Shown: positions 1 to 9,276 of the stretch, in pieces
How the letters are laid out: each line of letters begins with the position of its first letter
How positions within the stretch are numbered: the first letter of the stretch is position 1
DNA from: Opitutaceae bacterium
GTDB lineage: Bacteria > Verrucomicrobiota > Verrucomicrobiia > Opitutales > Opitutaceae
Direction: 5' to 3'
Length of the DNA: 64,000 bases
NCBI GenBank assembly: GCA_015075305.1
Contig: JABTUS010000005.1
Location: 248,001 to 312,000 of the forward strand
The notes under the pieces: model-generated
What the model saw: the letters and a program-made list of their open reading frames with translations, nothing else
What the model was told of the DNA's origin: nothing
The model's database searches: none
Translations under genes and position numbers: made by a program

Positions 1-1
1 A

Positions 2-373
2 AAGGGCAAGGTGTCCGACCTGATGGCCATCGAGCCCCTCCGGGAAAAATTCTCCTCGTTTGGCTGGTCCGTACTGGAATGTGACGGACATGACCTGGCT
101 GAACTTTGGGCGACATTTCACCGGGCCAAATATCTCGAAATGCGCGGGCGACCCGTGCTGGTGATCGCCCACACAGTCAAGGGCCGCGGCCTGCCCGAAG
201 CGGAATTCAACTATCATTGGCACACCCACGCTCCCAGCGTCGCGCAGGCGGAGGCGTTTCTCGCGGCACTGAATCTCACCTACGGCAGGAACAAACGGTT
301 CTCCCGAGTGCTCGTGTCTCCTTTCGACGGCGGACTGGAGGCTGTGGTTTCAGCGGATCTCGGCACTTCCTGA
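2..373 (+). CDS. Transketolase N-terminal half (split enzyme), 5' end cut off
   Basis: This is the C-terminal part of the thiamine diphosphate-binding half of a two-gene transketolase. The frame is open from base 2, so the real start lies upstream of the window. The visible part has the family's late motifs: a GW..LECDGHD segment at about residues 19-29 and a VIAHTVKGRG segment, followed by the conserved tryptophan-histidine pair. It ends 12 bases before the gene for the C-terminal half, so the two are surely cotranscribed and form one enzyme. General transketolases move two-carbon units in the pentose phosphate pathway. Because the nearby genes degrade D-apiose, the pair could instead be apulose-4-phosphate transketolase (AptA/AptB type); sequence alone does not separate these. 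Confidence 0.85.
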   Translation, partial: KGKVSDLMAIEPLREKFSSFGWSVLECDGHDLAELWATFHRAKYLEMRGRPVLVIAHTVKGRGLPEAEFNYHWHTHAPSVAQAEAFLAALNLTYGRNKRFSRVLVSPFDGGLEAVVSADLGTS

Positions 374-385
374 GGAAAAACCATC

Positions 386-1351
386 ATGCCAATTTCATTT
401 TCACCCAAGAGCCTGCGGGAAGTGTTTGGTGAAACGCTGGTCGAACTCGGCGGCATTCACCGGAATCTCCTGGTGCTCGACGCAGATCTGAACACTTCCT
501 CGCGCACGGTGCTCTTCAAAAAGGCGTTCCCCGACCGCTTCATTCAGTGCGGGATTGCGGAAGCCAATCTCTTCGGAATGGCCGCGGGACTTTCATCCCA
601 GGGGTTCATAACCTTTCCGTCTACATTCGCCGCATTTGCGGCGCGCAAGGCGCTCGATCAGGTCTATGTCAACATCGCCTATCCACGGCACAATGTCAAA
701 ATTGCCGGGTCCTACTGCGGAATGACCGCGACCGAGTGCGGACCGTCGCACAACTGTGCGGAGGATCTCGCTGTCATGCGGTCGCTGCCACACGTCAAGG
801 TTTTCGACCCGGGGGACAACTTCGAGCTGCGGGCCATGATGCACGCCATTGCCGCGGATTCCGGCCCGGCATACTTTCGGGTGTCCAAGGTGAACGCACC
901 GGAGCTTTTTTCAAAAGATCACACGTTCGACATCGGCCGCGGGCACGTGTTGAGAAGCGGCCGCGATGTGACGCTTGTCGGCACGGGTTTCATGACTGCC
1001 GTCGCATTGGGAGCCGCAATGCTACTTGAGCGTGAGGGCGTTTCTGTGGCGGTTGTTCACATGCCATCGATCAAGCCGATCGACGAGGACCTGATCGTCA
1101 GCCAGGCGCGTGCAACAGGAGCAATCCTCACCATCGAAAACCACCGTGTTTTTGGCGGCCTTGGAGGAGCCGTCAGTGAGGTGCTCTCACGCAACTACCC
1201 GGTCCACCTTGAAATGCTGGGGCTGGGGGACACCGTGTTTGATTCCGCTCCACTTCAGGATCTTCTGCGCCACTATGAATTGACACCCCGCGACATGTCC
1301 CGGAAAGCGCAAACGCTGCTCCAACGAAAACGACGCGCATCAGCAGCATGA
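386..1351 (+). CDS. Transketolase C-terminal half (split enzyme)
   Basis: This 321-residue protein has the pyrimidine-binding domain first (residues 8-175, with the SS..FITFPSTFAAFAARKALDQ stretch) and the transketolase C-terminal domain after it (about 190-310). The GIAEANLFGMAAGLS segment near residue 56 carries the glutamate that activates thiamine diphosphate in this family. It starts 12 bases after the N-terminal half, and its stop overlaps the start of the next gene by 4 bases (ATGA). Length fits the family (about 310-320). The substrate is uncertain: either the usual pentose phosphate reactions, which would absorb the erythrose 4-phosphate expected from L-erythrulose, or apulose 4-phosphate. 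Confidence 0.88.
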   Translation: MPISFSPKSLREVFGETLVELGGIHRNLLVLDADLNTSSRTVLFKKAFPDRFIQCGIAEANLFGMAAGLSSQGFITFPSTFAAFAARKALDQVYVNIAYPRHNVKIAGSYCGMTATECGPSHNCAEDLAVMRSLPHVKVFDPGDNFELRAMMHAIAADSGPAYFRVSKVNAPELFSKDHTFDIGRGHVLRSGRDVTLVGTGFMTAVALGAAMLLEREGVSVAVVHMPSIKPIDEDLIVSQARATGAILTIENHRVFGGLGGAVSEVLSRNYPVHLEMLGLGDTVFDSAPLQDLLRHYELTPRDMSRKAQTLLQRKRRASAA

Positions 1352-2178
1352 GCGCACCTCACGCTATTTCTCGGCACCGCCGCGTCCGGGATCCCCGGCA
1401 GCTCTTCGGAGACTACATGAGGCTGACCGGCACGCCCACACTCGCCAACGAAAAGGGCGTGAAGGGATTGTCCGGCAAGGCACTTGGACTGATAAACGGT
1501 TCAACCTGGGTGAGCCTGTGGGGAACGTGGTTTGGGCGCAGGATTCTCCCAGGGGTCAAACTCGTCCACGCTGGCGGAGATCACGTGCAGCTTCATTTCA
1601 TGGAGGCTCATCATGCGGGCCGCCGCTGCCCGCCCAGGGAAAACATTGAGAGCTTCGTGCACACTGCCCGGGAACTCGTCGCTTTTCATACGGTCGACGC
1701 GATCCTGATCACGTGTTCCACAATGAACCGGGCGGCGCCTGAAGTCCGGCGGGCGCTTGCTCGAAAACGGATACCCGTTGTCCAGATCGATGAGCCGATG
1801 ATGGAGCATGCTGTTGAACGTGGCGGACGAATTCTGGTCGTAGCCACCCATGGGCCGACTGTCGCGAGCACGCAGGCCATGCTGATGGAAACAGCAAAAA
1901 GACTCGGAGTAAGTGTTGAGTTCGATGGTGCGACGGTGGAGGAGGCCTTCGATCTCCTGGGTGCCGGAAACATTGCCGCGCACAATCGTCTGATTGCCCG
2001 CGCAATTCGAACGGCCATCAAGCGCGGACCTGTCTCCACTGTGGTGCTGGCTCAACTGTCCATGAGCGTCTGGTCCTTGGATCACCCCGACTCCGAACGC
2101 GAATTCGGCGTACCAGTGCTTACAAGTGGTGAGTGCGGCTTCCAACGCATCCGCGAGATCCTGCTGCGCGCCAAGTGA
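1348..2178 (+). CDS. Asp/Glu/hydantoin racemase family protein
   Basis: The 276-residue protein looks like the Asp/Glu racemase superfamily, which uses two cysteines on opposite faces of the substrate. Both are present: one in an ITCSTMN motif near residue 123 and one in a TSGECGF motif near residue 265. An [13 protein letters not shown] segment near residue 157 also fits. The start overlaps the stop of the transketolase gene by 4 bases, so it belongs to that operon. Family members include amino-acid racemases, hydantoin racemase, maleate isomerase and arylmalonate decarboxylase. The substrate cannot be told from sequence; linkage to transketolase suggests a sugar-acid or hydroxy-acid rather than an amino acid, but this is a guess. 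Confidence 0.75.
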   Translation: MSAPHAISRHRRVRDPRQLFGDYMRLTGTPTLANEKGVKGLSGKALGLINGSTWVSLWGTWFGRRILPGVKLVHAGGDHVQLHFMEAHHAGRRCPPRENIESFVHTARELVAFHTVDAILITCSTMNRAAPEVRRALARKRIPVVQIDEPMMEHAVERGGRILVVATHGPTVASTQAMLMETAKRLGVSVEFDGATVEEAFDLLGAGNIAAHNRLIARAIRTAIKRGPVSTVVLAQLSMSVWSLDHPDSEREFGVPVLTSGECGFQRIREILLRAK

Positions 2179-2225
2179 GCTGTCAGGAATTGACGTCAGT
2201 TCTCTTGGAACTTGGAAATCATGCC

Positions 2226-3932
2226 ATGAACAGCTCTCCTGACCACACCAAAACCTGGCGACACATACTTCGACTCGCGGCAATCTTCTTCGCAGCCTTC
2301 GCCGCCGCCGTTCCTCGCGCGGAGTCGGCCGCCGGGGAACCGGCCTGGGACATTGTGGTCTACGGCGGCACTTCTGCAGGCGTGTCGGCGGCCATTCAGG
2401 CATCCCGCATGGGCAGGTCTGTTGTGCTCATCGAACCCAGTTCGCGACTGGGCGGACTGAGCAGCGGCGGACTGGGACAGACCGACATCGGCAACAAGCA
2501 GGCGATCGGCGGCATATCGCGCGAATTCTACCAGCTCATCGCCAAGCACTACTCCGATCCCTCGGCATGGGTCTGGCAGGAGCGCAAGGAATACCGCGAT
2601 TCCGGACAGACTCGCACGGATGCAGGCGAGGCGACGATGTGGACTTTCGAGCCCAGCGTTGCATTGAAGGTTTTTCAATCGATGATCGCCGCGAGCAGTG
2701 TCCGCGTTGTCCATCGCGAACGCCTCGATCTCAAGGACGGAGTCGAGATGTCAGGTGGTCGCATTGACTCGATCAGGATGGAGTCCGGGCGGGTGTTCAG
2801 GGGACGGGTATTCATCGATGCGACGTATGAGGGTGATCTTCTCGCCAAGGCCGGTGTGACCTATGTTGTCGGGCGGGAGGCCAACAGCGCCTACGGCGAG
2901 ACTGTTAACGGCGTGCAGACAAAACATGCCCTGAAGCACAATCTCGTCGCAGGAATTGATCCGTACCGGCGAAAGGGCGACAAGACCAGCGGGCTGCTTC
3001 CTGGCATCGATCCCACCGGACCTGGCATTGAGGGCGGGGAGGATCGCCGCATTCAGGCGTATTGCTTTCGAATGTGCCTGACGGATCATCCTGACAACCG
3101 GATACCGTTTGAGAAGCCGGAGGGATACAATGAGCTGGAATATGAATTGCTCTTCCGAAACTTTGAAGCCGGAGAGCGGCAGATGCCGTGGATCAATTCG
3201 TCGATGCCCAATCGCAAGACGGACACGAACAATCGTCACGGGGTCTCCACGGACTACATCGGGCAGAACTACGCCTATCCGGAGGGTGACTACGAGACTC
3301 GCCGGGGCATTGTCCAAAGGCACCTCCGCTACCAGCAGGGACTGATGTGGACGCTTGCGAATCACCCACGCGTGCCCGCTGAAATTCGGAACGAAGTTGC
3401 GCGCTGGGGCATGGCCAAGGATGAGTTTGTCGACGGGCATGGCTGGCAGGAACAGATTTATGTCCGTGAGGCGCGTCGCATGGTCGGCGAACAGGTGATG
3501 ACCCAGCACCACTGCCAGGGCCGGGAGCGGGTGGACGATTCCATCGGACTGGCGGCCTACACGATGGATTCTCACAACACGCAGCGCTATGTGAACGCGG
3601 AGGGTTTCGTTCGAAACGAAGGCGACGTCCAGGTCGGAGGGTTTCCACCCTACGCGATCAGCTACCGGGCAATTGTTCCGAAGCGGAACGAGTGCCAAAA
3701 CCTGCTTGTGCCCGTCTGCCTTTCAGCCTCACACATTGCCTATGGGTCCATCCGGATGGAACCCGTATTCATGGTTCTTGGCCAATCGGCAGCGACCGCC
3801 GCGGTGATTGCAATAGACGATCAGGTTCCTGTGCAGTCTGTGAACTACGCCAAACTTGAGAAGCGGCTTTTGGCCGATCACCAGGTGCTCGCGAATCGCG
3901 TTCAACCGCGGGCTCCAAACAAGGCCCGGTAA
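2226..3932 (+). CDS. Secreted FAD-dependent oxidoreductase (FAD_oxidored family)
   Basis: The 568-residue protein starts at the ATG at 2226. The open frame runs further upstream, but the signal-like hydrophobic stretch ([20 protein letters not shown], about residues 14-33) begins only after this ATG. A dinucleotide-binding fold follows: [13 protein letters not shown] near residue 45, then a glutamate ending the second strand ([12 protein letters not shown]). The rest matches large FAD_oxidored proteins common in Verrucomicrobia and Planctomycetes, often labelled xanthan lyase-like without proof. It probably acts in the periplasm on a carbohydrate or hydroxy-acid. It follows the racemase gene by 47 bases and ends the plus-strand operon. 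Confidence 0.75.
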   Translation: MNSSPDHTKTWRHILRLAAIFFAAFAAAVPRAESAAGEPAWDIVVYGGTSAGVSAAIQASRMGRSVVLIEPSSRLGGLSSGGLGQTDIGNKQAIGGISREFYQLIAKHYSDPSAWVWQERKEYRDSGQTRTDAGEATMWTFEPSVALKVFQSMIAASSVRVVHRERLDLKDGVEMSGGRIDSIRMESGRVFRGRVFIDATYEGDLLAKAGVTYVVGREANSAYGETVNGVQTKHALKHNLVAGIDPYRRKGDKTSGLLPGIDPTGPGIEGGEDRRIQAYCFRMCLTDHPDNRIPFEKPEGYNELEYELLFRNFEAGERQMPWINSSMPNRKTDTNNRHGVSTDYIGQNYAYPEGDYETRRGIVQRHLRYQQGLMWTLANHPRVPAEIRNEVARWGMAKDEFVDGHGWQEQIYVREARRMVGEQVMTQHHCQGRERVDDSIGLAAYTMDSHNTQRYVNAEGFVRNEGDVQVGGFPPYAISYRAIVPKRNECQNLLVPVCLSASHIAYGSIRMEPVFMVLGQSAATAAVIAIDDQVPVQSVNYAKLEKRLLADHQVLANRVQPRAPNKAR

Positions 3933-3990
3933 ACGTCCCCTTCACCTGGAAAGTGGCGCACGCACTAGAACCAGCATGCGTCCCGCAGCG

Positions 3991-4707
3991 CTACCGCTGG
4001 GGCTCGTCGAGAAGCACCGAGATGTTTCCGTGAAGTGGATAGTCGCGTGAGGCGACGATCGCCAGCATCCTTGTGGGTGTTGGCGCGATGGCGCGACACA
4101 CATGCGGGACCATGGCGTCGAAGTAAACGGAGTCCCCCGCGCCAAGCTCCATGCGCTCCTTTCCGTAGATGAACACACATCTCCCTTCGATGACGTAGTT
4201 GAACTCCTGGCCTGGGTGCGACTGGAGCGCCACCTGTGATTTTGCGGATGAAAGGTCGACCAACAGGGGTTCGAGGAGCTTGCCCTTCTTGTCCTCCGCG
4301 AGGAGTTCAACACGGAAGCCCTTGCGTCCGCGAAATCGGACTTTCCTGCCCTGTCCCGCACGCGTGACAACCAGAGGACTGTCCCCATCGTTTGCTTCGA
4401 AAAAGCTGGTCAGTGAAACCCCAAAGGCCGCGGCCAGTTTTTCGAGGTTGGCAATATTGATGGGGGTTTTCTGACGCTCAACCCGGTTCAGATAAGCCGC
4501 TGAAATTCCCGAGCGTTCCGACACCTCCCGCAGTGTAAGCCGGTTCTCCTTTCGCAGCGCCGCGAGGCGCCTCGCAATATGTATCTCTGCAACGCCAGGA
4601 AGCCGCGCGGGAGACCTGACTGATGCGGAGGAGCCTGGGAGCGGTCCCGCAGATGGGGAGGTTCGCTCTCGATCGACTCGCGGCTTGTTTCTGGCAATCG
4701 AGGACAT
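3991..4707 (-). CDS. XRE-type transcription regulator with C-terminal cupin
   Basis: This 238-residue protein has a helix-turn-helix of the XRE type at about residues 43-100 (LREVSERSGISAAYLNRVER) and a cupin domain at about 165-232 (HPGQEFNYVIEGR, then a GDSVYFDAMVPH segment). The first 40 residues are arginine-, proline- and serine-rich and probably disordered. In this architecture the cupin usually senses a small molecule, often a sugar or amino-acid derivative, and the helix-turn-helix binds the operator. It is the last gene of the minus-strand apiose operon, 99 bases after apnL, which makes it the best candidate for the local regulator. That role is inferred from position only. Confidence 0.85.
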   Translation of the reverse strand: MSSIARNKPRVDRERTSPSAGPLPGSSASVRSPARLPGVAEIHIARRLAALRKENRLTLREVSERSGISAAYLNRVERQKTPINIANLEKLAAAFGVSLTSFFEANDGDSPLVVTRAGQGRKVRFRGRKGFRVELLAEDKKGKLLEPLLVDLSSAKSQVALQSHPGQEFNYVIEGRCVFIYGKERMELGAGDSVYFDAMVPHVCRAIAPTPTRMLAIVASRDYPLHGNISVLLDEPQR

Positions 4708-4806
4708 GCAACGTCAGCAGAACAATTACTGCTGCAAAGGCGATTGGATTTGCGGTGCCCAGAGCTGAATCGAGCACCTCCAGGCACCGGGCTGAAGACC
4801 AGCGGA

Positions 4807-6591
4807 TTATCCATGCCGCTGAACGAAAGGGGCGACTTCAAGCGTCCGGACTTCGTGGGGCGCAAGGTCGAGGGCATGGATGTCATTCACTGCAATGATC
4901 CTCACGCGTTGAGGAACCCGCTTGAGATTCGCAATTGTGAGCCGGCAAACCCCGTCTTTTTCCACCGCGTAGGCGGCAGCATGATTCGGGTGACTTGACT
5001 GTGTGCGCATCACCACACCTCCGGCGGAAATTGAAATCTTCCGGAACACCTCGCCCACCGGAAGGAGCCTGCCTTCCGAGTCGACGACGCCGTTGGGTCC
5101 GACAGTTTCGTAGTAGGTGGCACTGGCCGCGCCCTGTGCCGCCAGCGACGCCAGACTGCCGAGAGTCCATGCAGCTCCGAACAATGTGCCATGGCGGGAG
5201 TCCTCGCGAAACGATGTCTCCCCTGGATGTGGGAAAGGAGCCCGGCGCGTCGCGTCGGGCCGGCATCGCGGCGTCAGGGTGACGGGCGAAACGACGACGG
5301 GGCGTCCTCCGGAAACACGCCGCGCGTTCTCAACCGTAGCGCCCTGCACCGCGAGCGTTTCGATCAGCGAGTCAGCATCAAATGCGTGAACCTGCGGATT
5401 GAGGCCGTAAGCGATGAAATCCGCGGCAAGACCGATTCCTGGTTCACGATTCAATTCAGCGAAGTTTTCCCTGGATCCTCCCCCGACCGGCGCTGCAAAG
5501 GAAGTGACGGCCACGTGCTTGCGCAGCATTTCAACGAGCTCCGGCGGTGTGCAATCGCTGGATTCATGAAAAATCAGCCAGCGCGCAATGACCGGCTGCG
5601 GCGTGAGGGTGCGAAGGTGGGCAAGGCATTCGCTGACCTGCGATTCCGCATCAGCGTCGACGACCAAAGCGAGCTCGAGTTGCGTCTCAGTCGTCTCAGA
5701 GGCTGAGACTGCTTCACTCAATCGGTCACGGAACGAAGCTTGATTGAGCTTCAGATCGACTCGCAGGTGATCGAGCCGCATCGGGCGCAGCACCTCGGAA
5801 ATGAACTTCGTGGGGACGCCGGCGTTCCAGATGATGCCAAGACTGGGCGTCCGATGTCCGGATGATTGATCCACATGAATCTCCACGACGGGCGGCGGCA
5901 TCCACGGAAAGATGAAGCCGCGTGGGGCATTTGTGATCGCCCCTGTCAGTCGAACTTCGATCCGTTGCCGGATGCACGTTCCTTTGGCGACAAGGACGGG
6001 ACGGGGAAGCGCGAGCGGCGTGCAGTAGGTCTTGAACGAAGCATCCGTCCAATTGCGCTGATCCTCCATTTCAAAGTCATCCCCCTCCATCCTTGCCTCC
6101 ACACGCTGGCCAGGTGCGAACTCGTGAGAAATGGACCGCAGGTTCAGGAACGGCTGATGGGGGGATATGTCCCGCGGAAAAAAGGCATTCCTCCTTCCGC
6201 CGCCCACGTGCTCGAGCTCGCAGGCTTCACCAGCGACCCTGGCGGAATGAAGCACACAGAAACCGATCCGGTTTCTCTCAAAACGGCTCCGGGCCTCGCC
6301 CTCAAACTCGTATGCAAGCGATCCATCAGCGCCTCTGATTCTCCCCTGCCACCCAAAGTCGATATCGCCAGCGAGGCATCGTGCGGAGAATCTCACTTCA
6401 AACACCTTGTCCCGCTGCTCGATCGACAGGTCGGAAATCAAGGCCGGCACCGTGGTCCAGTAACGGTCGCGAACCCGCACATTGATGCCGCGCAGGATCT
6501 CAAAGCGCCCGGCATGAACGTTGCAGACCTCGCCCGTGTCGGCATCGAACACAAGCGCGAGCGGCCCTGCGCGCAGCGGACGGATGTCCAT
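4807..6591 (-). CDS. apnL: Probable D-apionate lactonase
   Basis: This 594-residue protein resembles the ApnL family, which hydrolyses D-apionolactone (the product of ApsD) to D-apionate. The family has three parts: an N-terminal beta domain (here about residues 1-225), a TIM-barrel-like middle (about 235-500, with a FAAPVGGGSRENFAELNR segment and a NPQVHAFDADSL segment) and a small C-terminal beta domain (about 525-594). It has no signal peptide, so it acts in the cytoplasm. It follows the permease gene by 14 bases in the apiose operon. The name rests on remembered family motifs plus the neighbours ApsD, ApnO and OiaC, which complete the same pathway. The alternative is an uncharacterised glycoside hydrolase-like protein. 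Confidence 0.72.
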   Translation of the reverse strand: MDIRPLRAGPLALVFDADTGEVCNVHAGRFEILRGINVRVRDRYWTTVPALISDLSIEQRDKVFEVRFSARCLAGDIDFGWQGRIRGADGSLAYEFEGEARSRFERNRIGFCVLHSARVAGEACELEHVGGGRRNAFFPRDISPHQPFLNLRSISHEFAPGQRVEARMEGDDFEMEDQRNWTDASFKTYCTPLALPRPVLVAKGTCIRQRIEVRLTGAITNAPRGFIFPWMPPPVVEIHVDQSSGHRTPSLGIIWNAGVPTKFISEVLRPMRLDHLRVDLKLNQASFRDRLSEAVSASETTETQLELALVVDADAESQVSECLAHLRTLTPQPVIARWLIFHESSDCTPPELVEMLRKHVAVTSFAAPVGGGSRENFAELNREPGIGLAADFIAYGLNPQVHAFDADSLIETLAVQGATVENARRVSGGRPVVVSPVTLTPRCRPDATRRAPFPHPGETSFREDSRHGTLFGAAWTLGSLASLAAQGAASATYYETVGPNGVVDSEGRLLPVGEVFRKISISAGGVVMRTQSSHPNHAAAYAVEKDGVCRLTIANLKRVPQRVRIIAVNDIHALDLAPHEVRTLEVAPFVQRHG

Positions 6592-6605
6592 TTTCAGGTG
6601 ATCCG

Positions 6606-7631
6606 CTACGGCACCAGCCGGATCCGGCGGCGATTGAGCCGCGCAAAAAGCCTGCGGCGTGTGCTGTCCACCAGCACGGCAAATAGAATCACCCCGGCGA
6701 TCAGCATCGGATACAGGTAGGGGTCCGCGTTCACAAACACGAGACCGCTTTCCATGCTCTGGATCAGGAGGGTGCCCAGCAGCGTGCCGGGAAACACGCT
6801 GCCACGGCCACCAAACAGGCTCGTTCCGCCGAGCACGGCGGCTGCGATTGCCTTGAACTCGTAGTTTTCGCCAAACTTGGGCGTCACCGCTCCGAGTTAC
6901 CCCAGAAGCAGGACGGTGCCGAGCGCCGCGCAGACACCACTTGTCACATAGACCAAGGCAATCGTGCGCCCAACGCGCACGCCCGCCTTGCGAGCTGCGT
7001 TTTGACTCTCACCAACCGCACACACGTGCCTTCCAAACGAAGTTCGTGTGAGAATCATGTGACCGGCCGCGACAATGACGCCCAGTACCATGACCGGAAC
7101 AGAAACTCCCGCAATCCGTGCGGCACCGAGTTCGGTGAATTTTTCCGGGAGATTCATCGCCTGGGTCTGGGTAATCCAAAGCGCGAAGCCGCGGCCGGCG
7201 AAAAGCAGTGAAAGCGTGACGATGAACGCCGCGATCCGCAGCCATGCGATGAAGATCGCGTTCAACGCTCCGCAGGCCAGGCCGACGGCGCAAATTGCCG
7301 CAAACACCAGTACTGCAGGCTGGCCCGCCATCGCCATCTTTCCCCCCACCGCGGCTGCGACGAACATGATCGCCCCGACCGACAGATCGACTCCGGCGGT
7401 TAGCAGGACAAACGTCATTCCCACGGCAATGATGCCGACGGGCGCCGCCTGGATCACGATGTTCCGTGCACTGTGCATCGTGAGGAACTGCGGGGACAAT
7501 GCGCCGAAAACCGCAAATACGGCCAGAAGCAGAATGAGCTGCATGTGACGCAGAACGAAGAACGCGATGCCACCCGTGCCAGTGCGCAAGCGCCCGCCGG
7601 GCCGGTGCCCTGGGATCAGTGGCGGATTCAT
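6606..7631 (-). pseudogene. Sugar ABC permease (RbsC family) with in-frame TAA
   Basis: Read through, this would be a 341-residue permease of the ribose/xylose type with about 9-10 membrane segments. The conserved GVDLSVGAIM segment near residue 80 and the LGGTSLFGGRGSVFPGT loop near residue 267 are both present. Codon 245 (bases 6897-6899) is TAA, after LGTVLLLG and before LGAVTPKFGENYE. Reading frame and family similarity continue unbroken on the far side, so this is a nonsense change, not a frameshift; family members often have tyrosine or a small residue here. The truncated product would lack the last two or three membrane helices and is unlikely to work. The start overlaps the ATPase stop by 4 bases. 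A sequencing error cannot be excluded, but the other three importer genes are also broken. Confidence 0.82.
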
Positions 7632-8073
7632 CGCTGAACTTCCCGGGGAAACGCTGCTTCGAGAAGCCGTTCCCTCACAAATTCCGATCGCTGAAATTCA
7701 GCACGGATTTCTCCCTGGCTCATGACCAGGATGCGGTCAGCAATGCCGATGAGCTCCTCAATGTCGGAAGATATCAGGAACACCCCGGAACCTCGGTCCG
7801 CAAGATCCAGAATGAGCTGATAGAGTTCGAGCTTCGCCCCTACATCGACACCGCGCGTTGGCTCGTCCAGGATGAGCACTCCCGGTCGTGAGAGCAGCCA
7901 TTTGGCCAGGACAACCTTCTGCTGGTTGCCGCCGCTGAGCGTATTGACGGGACGCGCATCGTCGGCGCCGGCGGGCAGCCGGACGGCCGCGCGTATGGAA
8001 TCGATCGCTGCCCGCCACGCACCGAGATCGAGCAACTTCAGCGGCGGCCGGGCGTGCTGCCGCAGTGAGACTA

Positions 8074-9276
8074 GTGTTCTGTCGCGGAAATGACTATACA
8101 TATATCATGCGGCCTTCTTGCGCGGCTTTCGCCGGGTGCAACCGGGCTGGATGGCCTCGAGCCGGCGACGACAGCGTTCGATCCTGGCAAGGATGTCCTC
8201 CGCCTTGGCGGTCCAAACAAATGGCGTGGGCTCCTGGTTCCATTGCTCGATGAAGCGGGTGATCGAGTTGATCAGATCGGGAACACTGGAGAAGCTGCCG
8301 CGACGCACCGCCTTGCCGGTGAGTTCGGCAAACCAGCGCTCCACCAGATTGAGCCAGCTCGAACTGGTGGGAATGAAGTGCAGTTTGAAGCGTGGACGCC
8401 GGGCGAGCCAGCGCTGCACCCGCTCGTGTTTGTGGGTGCCGTAATTGTCGACGATAAGATGGAGCTCGTCCGCCTCGGCATATTCCGCGTCGATTTGTCG
8501 CAGGAACTTCAGGAACTCGATGTGCCGGTGGCGCGGGAAGCAGTGGCCGCTGATCTTGCCGGCGGCCACGTTCAATGCGGCAAACAGCGTGGTCGTGCCA
8601 TGGCGCACGTAGTCGTGCGTCCAGGTGCCGCAGCGACCGCGCTTCAGCGGCAGGCCTGGTTGCGTGCGATCCAGCGCCTGAATCTGGCTTTTCTCGTCCA
8701 CGCAGAGCACCACCGCGTTTTGCGGTGGGTTGAGGTAAACGCCCACCACATCGAGCAGTTTGGGCACAAACTGTGGATCGCGGGAGAGTTTGAACGTCTC
8801 CTGTCGGTGCGGCTGCAACCCATGCTCCTGCCAGATACGCGCGACTGTGCTCGCATGCACGCCCTGCGCCTTCGCCAGGGTTCGCGCGCTCCAGTGCGTC
8901 CGCCCCGGCGGCTTCGTGTGCAGCGTCGCTTCGACGATCCTTTTCGCCAGCCCTCGGCGCGGCTTGCGCCCGCGGCCATTCGCCACGTCCCACAATCCTT
9001 GCGGACCTGCGGACACAAAGCGCTGGCGCCACAGCCGGCAGGTGTGCCGGTTCACCTCCAGCTCCTCCGCAATCGTGGCATCGTCCAGCCCTTCGGCCTT
9101 GCGCAAAATGATCCGGCAGCGCTTCACCACCTGCTGGGGCGTACCGTGCGCGCCCACCCAGCGCTCCAAAACGCCACGTTGGTCTGCCGTGACCGTCAGA
9201 ATCGTCGGTTTCCTGCTCATGCTTGCAGGTTGAACGATAACGACTTTTAAGTCTAGTCATTTCAGCAACAGAACAC
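8074..9276. mobile_element. IS630-family insertion sequence, copy A
   Basis: The element is 1,203 bp, flanked by a TA duplication (8072-8073 and 9277-9278), the target rule of IS630/Tc1 elements. Its ends are inverted repeats of about 23 bp starting GTGTTCTGT and ending near GAAATGACTA, with two mismatches. It holds one transposase gene on the minus strand. It sits in the sugar ABC ATPase gene. Copy B at 14899-16101 has the same length and the same transposase protein in the opposite orientation, so both are recent. Confidence 0.93.
8105..9220 (-). CDS. IS630-family transposase (copy A)
   Basis: This 371-residue transposase has an N-terminal helix-turn-helix pair (about residues 20-130: DDATIAEELEVNRHTCRLW, then a second winged region) and a C-terminal DDE domain. 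The three acid residues are visible in VDEKSQ (about 179), VDNYGTH (about 263) and LNLVERWFAEL (about 299). It is full length and intact, so the element may still be active. The protein is identical to that of copy B. A long open frame on the opposite strand is a coding shadow. Confidence 0.93.
   Translation of the reverse strand: MSRKPTILTVTADQRGVLERWVGAHGTPQQVVKRCRIILRKAEGLDDATIAEELEVNRHTCRLWRQRFVSAGPQGLWDVANGRGRKPRRGLAKRIVEATLHTKPPGRTHWSARTLAKAQGVHASTVARIWQEHGLQPHRQETFKLSRDPQFVPKLLDVVGVYLNPPQNAVVLCVDEKSQIQALDRTQPGLPLKRGRCGTWTHDYVRHGTTTLFAALNVAAGKISGHCFPRHRHIEFLKFLRQIDAEYAEADELHLIVDNYGTHKHERVQRWLARRPRFKLHFIPTSSSWLNLVERWFAELTGKAVRRGSFSSVPDLINSITRFIEQWNQEPTPFVWTAKAEDILARIERCRRRLEAIQPGCTRRKPRKKAA

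Noticed and set aside
8090-9250. 386-residue open frame opposite the IS630 transposase
   Set aside because: It shadows the transposase, recurs identically opposite copy B and has no family features.
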